Shown piece after piece: positions 14,405 through 25,610 of a stretch of DNA of 64,000 bases. The translations under genes and the position numbers were made by a program. Numbering within the stretch: position 1 is the first letter of the stretch; every line of letters begins with the position of its first letter. Under the pieces are notes generated by a model. That model was not told where the DNA came from and did no database searches. It worked only from the letters and a program-made list of their open reading frames with translations. Source of the DNA: Polytrichum commune (lineage: Eukaryota; Streptophyta; Polytrichopsida; Polytrichales; Polytrichaceae); contig OX485808.1 of the NCBI GenBank assembly GCA_950295325.1, forward strand, positions 35,174,527 to 35,238,526, given 5' to 3'.

Positions 14405-14634
14405 ACTGCTCGGGAAGAACCGGCGGTTAGTTACAAATGAACCGGTTGAGTTTGAAAAATAACCGGTTGAAGTTGGAGACTTGAAGAGAATTACCGATCA
14501 TTTAAGAGGCATCTATAAAACATACTTCAAATGAATGAAAGAAAAACCGGAAGATGATGTCAACATGTAACCGGCTAGATTTAGAATCACTAGGATCTTG
14601 ACCGACTATGCCCAAAAACTTCCCGGGCACTGCT
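14405..14634 (+). mobile_element. ACCGGTT-rich MITE, copy B
   Basis: Same block order as copy A. The termini GCTCGGGAAGAACCGG and AAAACTTCCCGGGCA form an imperfect inverted repeat (CGGGAAG/CTTCCCG). It is most similar to the copy at 15548. Confidence 0.75.
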
Positions 14635-15054
14635 TGGGCAGTTTCCTTTTGGGCTGTCACAGTTTCACGGTCACGGCTCTTGGCTCGTGTGTGACGTGGC
14701 CCTAGCTAAGAGGCTAGTAGTAATTAAGTGACAGTGTTGAACATTCTTCCTGCATGGGAGGGCTGCAGTTCCAACAACCTTGGACGCAGCATCTGCTTTC
14801 ATGTAAGTTAGGGTACCAAGTTCCCCATACATGTACAATAACATTTCCAAGCTCCCTCTCCACCAAAACATTCCAAAGTTATCCAACCACAATCGGTTGG
14901 TCGGGAATATACTGGCCACAAAGCTCGCGCCCCCTTTTCACTTGCACACGATGAGAATATTAAGTGCTTCGGGTCCCAGACTGCACACGAGTCAGCTGCA
15001 ACGCTCGAACGCCAATCAACCATCAATCGTGTTGCATTTTTTGATTCTAGAGGT

Positions 15055-15500
15055 CGGAGGCGGCATTCTAAAATAAGATTTTAAAATATTTCGAAACATT
15101 TTTAATGTTCCTTATTGAAACTCATTGAAGACATCAATCCGAGAGGTCCTTGACGGCATATCATTGTCGAAAACGTTTCCTTGTTCCAGAACGAGTTCTT
15201 CGAGCTCGTCTCCGTCCAAGTATTGATCCGAGACTGCGTCTGGATAGTCCCCGATGCAAGATCCGCCTCGTTCAACGGCGTCGTCATTCTCTGGTTAGGG
15301 CTCGGGGTTTAGGGTTCATGCGTTGTTGTTGAGTTGGAATGTACTAATGTTGTACTAATGGCAAGGTTGAACGTGTCTGTATTCGCCCTACTGACCTGGA
15401 CTGATGTAGTAGTGAATTTATAATTAAAAACGTAAAAAAACGCCTCAAAATTTGTCGAGATATTTTGAAATGTGTAGTTTAGAATAAATTTAAAATAGAT
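15055..15500. mobile_element. Possible TIR element, ~0.44 kb
   Basis: Imperfect inverted repeats flank the segment: ATTCTAAAATAAGATTTTAA..TTTCGA near 15066 and TCGAGATATTTTGAAAT..TTAGAAT near 15455. The inside contains no domain I recognise. The boundaries are approximate. Confidence 0.35.
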
Positions 15501-15547
15501 GCACCCTTAGCAATGGTGAAGAGAAAGGAAGTGCACCTTTGTGTGGA

Positions 15548-15775
15548 ACTATGTTCGGGAAGAACCGGCGGTTGGTTGTAGATGAACGGGTTGAGTTCGA
15601 AAAATAACTGGTTGAAGTTGGAGACTTTAGGAAACTTACCGATCATTTTAGAGAAATCTATAGAACAATATACCTCAAATGAACAACACAAAAACCGGAA
15701 GATGTCAACATGTAACCGGTTGGATTTAGAATCACTAGGATCTTGACCGACTATGCCCAAAAACTTCCCGGGAAC
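15548..15775 (+). mobile_element. ACCGGTT-rich MITE, copy C
   Basis: Termini TTCGGGAAGAACCGG and AAACTTCCCGGGAA, with the full set of internal blocks. It lies about 60 bp from a second copy in the opposite orientation (15838-16072), so the pair could fold into a long hairpin. Confidence 0.75.
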
Positions 15776-15837
15776 TGGTGTGGAATACCTCTAACTTACC
15801 ACCAACATTATGTGGAATTCCATTGCTTCACAACAGT

Positions 15838-16072
15838 GTCCTGCAGGGAGGGATTTTGGGCATATTCCATCAAGATTCCTAGTGTTTCCAAGCCCAACCG
15901 GTTTTTCATGTTGACATCTTTCGCTTTTTCCTTTATTGATTTGAGGTGTATTCTATAAACTCTTCTCAAACAATTGGTAATTTCTTTGAAGTCTTGAACT
16001 TTGATCGGTTATTTCTCAAGCTAAACCGGTTCATCTGTAACTAGTGATCGGTTTGCCCTGTTCATTGCTTCA
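15838..16072 (-). mobile_element. ACCGGTT-rich MITE, copy D (inverted)
   Basis: Inverted copy of the family, containing complements of the blocks: GATTCCTAGTGTTTCCAAG, AACCGGTTTTTCATGTTGAC and TAAACCGGTTCATCTGTAAC. It is more diverged than copies B and C. Confidence 0.7.
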
Positions 16073-16440
16073 TGAATAGGTTGCCTCTTCACAGTGCAAA
16101 TTATTGTGGGTTGAAATTAGGTCACAAGTATGTGTAAGTTTGTTCATTCATGTGTATAGCAACCACAATAACAGGATAAGTTTGTAGTTTTTCTGTTATT
16201 GTGACAGTAAATGATGGTGTGAAATGTTGATAAATTTGTGTGGGGCAACTTGGTTACACGTATCATTGTATTTACTACTAGTTCACTTGTGCTTATAATA
16301 TTGGACTCCGTTTAACAACATCCCATAAATATCTAGAGGAATGAAACTAAACCAAGGTTTAGGGTTTAAGACTAAGGACTACATGATCATTGAAGGCAAA
16401 CTGAATGATGCATTGGTTAATGTAATAACTGACTTTTAAG

Positions 16441-16672
16441 TATATTTGGGCAAACCACTTGTTCAAAAGAATAATAAGGGATGTGCATTTGTGGGGACAA
16501 AAAATCAAACTTCAACAACAAATGCAACAACACAACAACGCGACAAACACAATTTCACATGTTTGAAATTCATACTCGCTAACCATCATATTTGTGTAGA
16601 TTTACGATTCAATGTACACCATATTGGCGGTTGGAATTGTCCAAACTTCATGCATAAATCCAAATATACTCA
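16441..16672 (-). repeat. Dispersed ~210-bp repeat, copy 2 (inverted)
   Basis: The complement shares the blocks of 13060-13262: GGACAAACC-like start, AAGGGATGTGCATTTGTGGG and TTCCAACCGCCAATATG. It is followed directly by the segment at 16690-16815 that resembles 430-545. Confidence 0.65.
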
Positions 16673-18099
16673 AATCCTACTTTTGTGCTTCTCATGTTAA
16701 CTAATAATTGTATTACTAATTGTCGAGGAATTGAAAACTAGTGTTGAGCAGAGTAGGGTGGGAACAACATTGAATGTAATCGAACACTAAATATCCTTTT
16801 TAGTGTGGTGAATGCAACGTTTGAGCGTAATGTTCAGCAGCGAAATCGATCGGCTTTGAAGGTGGAGCGGACGTCATCCTTGAAGCTTCCAAGTTGCTCC
16901 AGTCCACATGATTAACTTTCCAAGTTCGCTCGAGGAGGTCACATGGTTCAAATGCACATCTTGCTGTAAAAGTACCTACACAAACTACTACAGTCCCTGC
17001 AGGCGCCAAAAATGCATTCAATGCTTGCTTGCTTGAAAGAACCGTACCCTGGCCTCCATAGTCAGGGGCTCATCAGGGACTCATTAGGGTTTCTGCGGTG
17101 AGTCCCTGCCACATCGTAACTTAGCTTAACGTAACTGAGCTTTTAACTTACGTGCAGTGAAAGGTTGAATTATTTCCACCCAATTGCAGACTGACCCTGG
17201 TTTCTTAACACCTAACTTACCAAGGGGTAATACCATGTATGGGGTCTCTATTCTTGCCACGTGTCATGTCTTCATTCGCTAAGACCCACTTGTATCCCAT
17301 GTGGAAACTACATTCCGACACAAGTAAAGATGGAATAGGGAGTCATGTACGGTAGTGAAAAAACTTGTCCCTTAAGGTTGTATGTTGATTCATCCCAATG
17401 TCTCCTTTAAAAGCCAAATAGAACCTTTTAAAACTTGGTTGAAACAATTCAATCCAATTCAAAGACTTATTATGATAGATTTGACCATATTATAGATGGA
17501 ATCTTTGTAATATTAGTATTGTTCATTCGGACTCTCAACCGTTCACGTGTTCAAAATGACACGACTGTAATAGAAATGTGTATGTTGGTATGGTTGGATG
17601 ATGATGAGTGTCTAAATGAAAATGTCTACCTCATTTTTAGGGAGTCAAGCTGACCACTAAGTTGACCACTAAGTAGAACACCTCATGAACTCTGACTTTG
17701 ACATAACATCCTATGGCTGGGGGGTTAGGTTTGGTGGGGCCAACACCTAGTCCCCCATATTCTTGCATCACTTTCAATTGATTCGAATTATACTTCTCAT
17801 CAGTTTAAATATTCACTACTTAAAATTGATTATGTCGGTTTGTAGGACAAAACTAATGCCAAGTCGTGGTAAAGGTTTTAATAAATGCTATATTGATATC
17901 CCCCCAAAAGTTGAATAGCTTTAAAGCAACAGGAAAGTTGGTGGACCAAAAAGATGGAGGTTAATGTCGACTTGATTGTCTAGTTGAAAGGCTTGAGACT
18001 CCCTAATCCTACATTCTCATCAAAAATCACATTCGATGGTCTCAGCACGGCCTTTCTTGCTAAAGAGTAGAATCCTTTCCCATCTCTTGGGGAAGAGAT

Positions 18100-18460
18100 T
18101 AGATTACATCCACCTCAAGGAGTTCCTCAAATACGAATGTGAATTGTACTTGAGGCAATCATTGGCACCACCCCAACGCATATCATTGCTGCACCTCAAA
18201 CCATAGACGTGCCATTGAAATTGGATGGTGGGTCGACTATCCCTATCTCTGGAGAAAATATTAGATTACACCACTTCTCCTCTTATGATGCACCTGGAAA
18301 TGAGACACACTTTGTGTTGGAGTGTCCCCTATATAGTTTCATTAGAGATAAGATTCGGGAACGTAATATCCATAAGCCTCAAGTCTTTCTTTCAACTGGA
18401 CCATCGAGTCGATATTAGCCTCTATCTCACGGTGGCTTCCACAGCCCACCACTCGTAGAA
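18100..18460 (+). pseudogene. LINE (non-LTR) reverse-transcriptase ORF C-terminal remnant
   Basis: Read with frameshifts, three blocks follow in order: LKEFLKYECELYLRQSLAPP, then a block ending ETHFVLECPLYSFIRD, then SFFQLDHRVDISLYLT. This is the zinc-binding/C-terminal tail found after the reverse transcriptase in plant LINE elements (family knowledge). At least two frameshifts and in-frame stops separate the blocks. No reverse-transcriptase core is seen upstream, so this is a 5'-truncated, dead insertion. Confidence 0.55.
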
Positions 18461-19109
18461 AATAAGCCGGTTCCACACAACCCTAATATACTTTTAAATC
18501 CCGTAAACCGAGTCATTAAAACCAATTTCACCTCATTCTCAAAGAGAGAAAGTTGCAGAATGATAATAATCAAGCCTTCTTGGCCACATGGCACAATGGT
18601 GCAGTTACCTAGCTACTACTGTTTATTTAGTATTATCATAGGTTATCCCACAGCTACGCTTCCATAGATTTCTGTAAACATCTGTCCCCAGATATTGGCC
18701 CCAAATACCAAGGCCCTTATTGCCCAATTCCCCTCCCTCTAGCTCACTCGAGAGCTAGCCTCTTGGGCCTTTGGCTCCCAAAATGATTGAAATTCGGGCC
18801 CACATCTAGTAAGCCACTAAGTTAGGCACCAACACTGTTGAGGAGGCCCAAGGCACGCAACCCAAGGACCAAGAACTGCAAAATTGAAGAGCCCATTACT
18901 TGTAAGGGCCGCCCGCCGTACAACACCCATTATCCCAATTAGTGTGTGTTAATTATTCCGAGTTTCGTAGTGCTATGATCGTTCATTAGAAATGTCATGA
19001 TTTATGAAGCCAAGTCATTTATGTGTTTTAATCCTCGATTTCGTGAGATGGGCGAACTGACCCATACACTCGTTCCTTGGTGGATGCCTAGACCCTTGCC
19101 TCGAAGGCA

Positions 19110-19333
19110 ATGATCGGGGAGAACCGACTGTTAGTTACAGATGAATTGGTTGAGTTTGAGAACTAACTGGTTGAAGTTCAAGACTCCAGGAAAATTACCG
19201 ATCATTTTAGAGGAATTTATGGAATCTACCTCAATTTAATCAAGGAGAACCGGAGGAGATCAACATGTAACCGGTTGGACTTGCAAACACTAGGATTTCA
19301 ACCGAATTTGCTCAAAAATCTCCCTGATCACTG
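19110..19333 (+). mobile_element. ACCGGTT-rich MITE, copy E (best-preserved ends)
   Basis: The ends are TGATCGGGGAGAACCG and AAAAATCTCCCTGATCA, an 11-12-base terminal inverted repeat. All internal blocks are present. I used this copy and the one at 52110 to define the family ends. Confidence 0.8.
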
Positions 19334-22012
19334 CTCCAAGGAACCAATGTACGGGTTCTTTCGCCCTAGCCTAATTTCATGGAGTGTAATTGTGGTTTCA
19401 TTAGATCATGTGAAAAGGAAGTTTTCTTACAGTTTAATTTTTAAGATCACATCACATACGGTAGCAATATTTAGTAGCTCTTATGATTTGTTTGTAATCA
19501 ATTTAGAATGATTGTACTTCATTTTTTTTTGATAAATACATGCAATGATATTATAGTCCAAAATTGCACAATTCTATTAAGAATAGAACGACAACAATAT
19601 TTGTTCACCCACGACAATATTTGTTCACTTATTCATAGGAATTGTCATCCAAAAAGGTACCATAGTGACATAAAATAACATATGACACTAGGTACCATAT
19701 TTAGTGTACTATCAAAGGGAGATGATAGGAATTTTTGAACGGGGGTGAGGAATGTGGGGGATGTATTGGGAGGAGGTATGCAAGGGTTGATTGCAGGGTT
19801 GAATTTCAAATATGTGCTTGGTAAGAATGATGACAGAGAGGGAGCCGATGGCGGTGTTGTGTAGTTGGGTTTGCATTGTTTTGATGTGCATGAACGGGAG
19901 TTTGAAACACTCAATAAGGGCTATATAAGGGTGGGAGTGTGGATTCCTCCTTGTTGGCCAACTGCAAGGACAATGAGTAGTTGAATTTGCTAGCCTCTAA
20001 TGGCAAAGGCGGCAATGAGTGGGGTGTACTTGTCAATTTTTTGTTATTTGATTGTTTCCCAGGGATGGACCTTTCATTGGGAAACCTAAATGACGTGTGT
20101 GCGTGACTATGAAATAAAACCCCCTATATAAACACAAAATTATTCATGAAATAAAAAGGCCTTTATTACATATACAATCTACTTTCAATTTCCGATGAGG
20201 AAATTATTGAAGATTATTTCATTTATAAGATGTAACTCATGATAACTTGACCTTAATTCACCATCATCCGATCAATTAAATCATGAAGTCCATTTTGACC
20301 CAATTTGGAGAAACCTAGAACCCAAATGCAAACCCTACCAAGAATAGAAATGGTAGTCTTCGGGGATGATTACCATATTCCAACAATGGATGAAAATAAA
20401 AATTTCAATGAAACTAACACATCTATTCTTCAAAAATTTCTCTAAACATGAGAGCTCCCTTTTGTAAAATCCACCTTTCTTTCCTAAAAATTAATAGCCT
20501 TTTTACATATGTATACTAGAGAAAAATAATACCTCTCCATTATGTATAGTATGCACACCGATACCTTAAACAATACCCCTTTTCACACTCACGTTAGTTC
20601 GTACGTGGTATGGAGTGTCCACCCCCAGGGACTGTTTATGGGAAACGGTCATGAAAGTAGGTGAACATGTAGGGGCGATGTACTTTGTTTTAATGTTTAT
20701 GATCATATCTTAAAAGTGAGACATAGGTTTGTAGATGTAGAAAAAGGCTAAAGTCATGTAGGCATTGGCTCAAGATTTGAAAATTGGATTTGAAGGATCC
20801 TTATATAGAGGACAAGGATTGGTTGTAAGCTTGTGGTTGTTCAATGAAAGGGAAACTTGTGGTATAAGTTTGGGTTTGAGCATTGTAGGCCTACACAACC
20901 GTATAGATGAAGCCAAAGAACACATTGTACACGCTCTCTTTTTGGTAGGAAATTTTTTGTAAGTAGAAGAGAAAAATGTTGGAGGAGGAGGTTGAGAAGG
21001 AGGAAGTATGATAGATGTGTCTAATTCAATGTCAAATCTTAATTCGCGATCCATGTTTGGATGGTGTATAGTTGGACCCGAATCTAAAAACAAATAGTAT
21101 ACGAACATGTGTTAAAAAAAAGGATTGAACTATGTATTGGAAGTTTATTGAATGTAATAGTCAACATAACTGGGAGGCGGACTTATAAATAATAATATTG
21201 CAATGCAAAGATAGTTGATACCACATAACCTTATTAATTTCGGTATATGATGATTAAAGAGACGATATCACATGTCACGCAATGGTTGGTTGAAACATGC
21301 GAATGTTTTGATGTGCCATTATAAAAGAGTGAATCTCGACAAACAAAATGCTTAAACGGGTTTAAAGGTACTCCAATAGTATATGTGAAAAAGATTTGTA
21401 CGTAGATAATGAAGGTCAATTTCTTTTGGTACAAAGCATGCACAAAGATTGTTGTACTTAGAAAAAGCATGCAAACCTTGGGATTCTTAATCCTCAAAGA
21501 CCATACATCCATTATGAGGACTTGTACAATATGCAATATGCATACCTATACATACTTTTGGACACTACACCCAATGGAGAAATTGATTGATATGTTAGTA
21601 GGTCATACACAAACTCATAGAATTAACTGCCACTAGTAGCCTGATAGATTCCTACATGGTCCATTGAACTAGGTTGCAAGTAACTATGCACTTATGCATA
21701 GGTTTTGGAAAATTTGAATTTGTATACATGGTTTCTATCGGCAAACTTTGTGATCGAAATGGCGGCATGTAGTCTTCGATGTCCAACATGCACCATTTTG
21801 TAAACATGTTTTTGTTGCATGCTCACTTTGCTAAGTCTATATGATAAATACACATATAGAGTGGTTTTTCTTGATCGCAATGCTTTTCAAAGTAGGTAGA
21901 AATTAGGGTTATTGTCATATGTTTTTAGATGTCTTCTTCCAAATTGATGATTTTGCATGGGTATATATTGACAACACAAAGAACATTTTTATAACTAGAA
22001 TTTGTGCATGAA
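19334..22012. other. Gene-free intergenic region
   Basis: Short chance frames only; no domain, splice pattern or element boundary could be defined. A few ATTTAGTGT motifs occur near 19700. Confidence 0.5.
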
Positions 22013-22225
22013 TTTTGGACAATTCCACCTGTCAATATGATATATAATAGATCGCAAAACTACACAAATATGGTGGTTGGCGAACATGGAATACAAACAT
22101 TCACAGTTGTGCTTGTTGTGTTGCATTTTTTTTCTTCTGGCTGTCATTTGATGTTTTGTCCCCACAAGTGCACATCCCTTATTTTTTTTCTTCAGACAAG
22201 TGGTTTGTCCAATTATACTTAAATG
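22013..22225 (+). repeat. Dispersed ~210-bp repeat, copy 3
   Basis: Matches 13060-13262 in the same orientation, including GGCGAACATGGAATACAAAC and CCCCACAAGTGCACATCCCT. It is non-coding. Confidence 0.7.
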
Positions 22226-22551
22226 TTAGTTTTATATTCATTATTTATTTTGGACAAATGTTTGGTCCATATTTTCGTAGATCCCGATTATAAACTTTCG
22301 TCACTCAAGTTCTGTCAAAAGGCCATTTCTTCGTGTCAGATCCAAGACCATTTTGAAATATAAAGTTTGGTTTTTCAAGTATGTTTTAGATATTAAGCAT
22401 GCTTTAAAATTTTAAAACATTGCTAAGCCACTCAGTCATGCTCCCTCACCCTAGGCATGAGAGGGCCCCAAGACTAGGAATAAGCATGTTTTGATTCTCA
22501 AAAAACGATGGCCTAACTCTCCATCTAGTTGCCATATAGTGATTGCAAGAC

Positions 22552-23540
22552 AATTAGTGTGGTTCCCACTAAATTAGATGATGTTTAGTGCAACAACAAA
22601 GGTGAAATTATTGGTCTCGGAGGTGGAAGGATGTAGGAATGTAGACATATTGGAGGTGGAGTGGATGATCAGCGCCACAATCATACGGCAGTCTATCTAT
22701 GTAGTTGCCACCGACTTAGTGCAAGACAATTAGTGTGGGTCGATGATGAATAGTGTGGGCCACACTAAACCGGACGGTTACTAGTTAGTGTAGGAAACTT
22801 AAGGTCTTGGAGTTTATTGGTCTTAGAGGTGCAAAGGAAGGATGTAGGAGCCACAAGTGTAGATCGGAGGCGGTCCGGTGGAAGATTGGGCCACAATCAC
22901 ATGACAAATCTATGAATGTAGTTGCCACCCGGTTACTAGTTAGTGCAAAACAATTGCGTGGGTGAATAGTGTGGGCCACACTAAACCGGACGGTTACTAG
23001 TTAGTGTAGGAAAGGCCTTGGAGTTATTGGTTTTAGAGGTGCAAAGGAAGGATGTAGGAGTCACAAGTGTAGATTGGAGGCGGTCCGGTGGAAGATTTGG
23101 GCCACAATCACATGAAAAATCTATGAATGTAGTTGCCACCCGGTTACTAGTTAGTGCAAAACAATTGCGTGGGTGAATAGTGTGGGCCACACTAAACCGG
23201 ACGGTTACTAGTTAATGTAGGAAAGGCCTTGGAGTTATTGGTCTTATGGGTGCAAAGGAAGGGTGTAGGAGTCACAAGTGTAGATTGGAGGCGGTCCGGT
23301 GGAAGATTTGGGCCACAATCACATGACAATCTATGAATGTAGTTGCCACCCGGTCACTAGTTAGTGCAAGACAATTGCGTGGGTGAATAGTGTGGGCCAC
23401 ACTAAGCCAGATGGTTAGTGTGGCAAAGACCTTGGAGATATTGGTCTCGGAGGTACACGGGAAGGATGTAACAGCGGAGGTAGATATAGAGGCTTCCAGC
23501 AGTAGATTTGGGCCACAATCAGCTGAGCCGCCTGCAGCAA
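22552..23540 (+). repeat. Tandem array of ~200-217-bp units
   Basis: The phrase GTGTGGGCCACACTAA recurs near 22752, 22969, 23179 and 23389, giving periods of about 217, 210 and 210. A more diverged unit precedes it from about 22552. Each unit carries CAAGACAATT..GTGGGTG, GGAAGGATGTAGGAG and GGGCCACAATCACATGA. The last unit runs into GC-richer sequence. Open frames here repeat the same peptide on the minus strand and simply reflect the periodicity. Confidence 0.85.
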
Positions 23541-24235
23541 GCACTAGCCCGGACTGGAGCCGCGAGGAAACTTATCCATGCCTGCCACCGATGGAGATGG
23601 GGATCGGAGCCGCGTAGGAGGAGGAGGAGGAGAAGAAGAAGAAGAAGCAGGAGGTTCAGCCGCCTGAGCGACCGGAGTTCGCATACAAAAGAATCAGACG
23701 GTCCACACAACACCGTAGCTAGGGGAGGGGGGTGGCAGCAGGAGGTCTGGTAGGGGTCTGGTCTGCGAAATTTGTCCAAATTTGGGCCAGCGAGGATGCT
23801 GCAGTACCGAGCACAAGAAACTGTGCAGAAGAAGGTGCCAGGGGAGGTTAGGTGGAGATCGCGGGCGAGGCCAGAGAAGCATATAAGTTGCTTGGTGAGC
23901 TTTAGTTGTCTCACTGGCGGAATGCAAGTCAACTTCACCGGAGCAGTGGTAGCTGCTGCATGCTGCTAATTTGAGCTAGAGCATCACTGTGTGCACTAGA
24001 CCTCGGATTACGAGCTTGAAATATTGCAGCAGAGTCGGGAGAGACAGGGAGAGAAAGAGAGAGGGAGGACTAGAGAGGTGAGATGTGTAAGCATACTGCA
24101 ACTAAATTTTTCTCTTAATGGCTTCGCGTCCTGTATTAACACGGCCATGTCTCCATGCGCGGACAGTATCATATCTATCCGCAATATGTGTTACGAATGT
24201 GTCTTTACAAGTAAGCTCGGTGGTTCATACTTTCG

Positions 24236-25070
24236 GGTGAGAACTATTGGAGGTCCAGTGCTGGAAGACACTCACTAGATTTTCATCGGGTAGCAGTTCT
24301 TAACGATACGGTCGCCGGTGGCGTGATTCTTGTAAGCTTGTAGAGCAAGCATATTCACTGAGAATCGGTTCTTTATGCTGAATCAAACTCTCCTTTGTGT
24401 CGGAGTTCGTTAACGATCGACTTCGACTTTGCATCGATGTTGCCGCATTACTTGACAAGATATCCGATGGATTAAAAAAGTGATCTTGATGTCTCTGCTA
24501 TTTTAAACTATTAATGCTTTCGGGTGAAGATTATTGGAGGTCGAGTAATGGAAGAAACTAACTTGAGTTTTATCAGCAGTGCTTAACGATTCGGTGGCAT
24601 GATTCTTGCAAGCTTGTAGAGCAAGCATATTCAGCGAGCATTGGCTGTCTATGCTGGAAAACTGTCTTTGTCCATTCTTTAGTGTCGTCGTTGGTTATTG
24701 ACTTCGACTTTGCGTGCATCGGTGTTACCGCGTTACTGGACAAGATGTTTGAAGGTTATTGAAGTGATCGTTAGTCTCTGCTAATCTAAATAAATATCCT
24801 GTCAAGTGTCGGGGGTAACAGGATTTCAAGTCTTGTCACGTTGCAATGATGAGAGGTGTCCAACGAGCATATTCAGCGAGCATCGGCTCTATATCCTGGA
24901 AACTCTCTTTGTCCATCCTTTGCGTCGGAGTTAGTTATCGACTTCGACTTTGCATCGATGGTACCGCGCTGACGGCCAACATAGCTGAGGGATATTGAAG
25001 CGATCGTGATGTCTCCGCTAATCTAAATAATTTGTCTTGTCAAGTTTAATCGGGGGCAACATATTCACGT
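24236..25070 (+). repeat. Three degenerate ~260-bp direct repeats upstream of the 5-phosphatase gene
   Basis: Three successive copies carry the same ordered phrases: GCATATTCAGCGAGCAT, CTTTGTCCATC, ATCGACTTCGACTTTGCAT, GATCGTGATGTCTC-like and GCTAATCTAAATAA. They occupy roughly 24236-24510, 24520-24800 and 24850-25070. They lie 0.5-1.4 kb before the proposed start codon, so they fall in the promoter or 5' leader. Confidence 0.7.
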
Positions 25071-25610
25071 TGCAATAATGACAGGTGTTCTATCTCGATA
25101 TTCATTACACGCGCTGCATTGCGACATCGCACAAGCAGAGAGGCTATCTTCTCTCAGCTGGTCGATCGGAGCTGTTGCAGCTCAACTCCATGATTAAAGC
25201 CATTGGTAACCTGGTGATCATCACAACCAGGTCAACAAATTACTGTGTGGTACTGCAGCCATGTGTCAGAGCTTTCCTCGCCTCCTGCTAAGCGGCCGGT
25301 TGTGTACGGGCATTGCACACTCTCCTGAAAACCTGCCAGAATCTGCGACAGTCTGGATTGAGAAGCAATTCCGTATATATCGTCCTGAGATTAGTGAAGT
25401 CGGCACAAGTGTAGCGGAAATCAAAGATTTAAAGGATTTCGTTATAGTTATGCGAGTTCTCTCTCACGTAGTGGCGTTGTGGTGCAGAAAAAATTCTGAT
25501 CGATTTGGTTTCAAGAATCAAAGTGCAGCTGAAAATTCTGACAAAGTCAAATAAGAGCTGAGCGTTTAGAGGACTTACTGCGCCCGACTGTGGTTCGCTG
25601 CAGTATCATC

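Noticed and set aside
22785-23544. Three similar minus-strand frames repeating the peptide AHTIHPRNC.ALTS
   Set aside because: They are translations of the 210-bp tandem unit, not genes.
25261-25554. 97-codon plus-strand frame just before the 5-phosphatase start
   Set aside because: No recognisable motif; more likely leader sequence. A functional upstream ORF cannot be shown from sequence alone.
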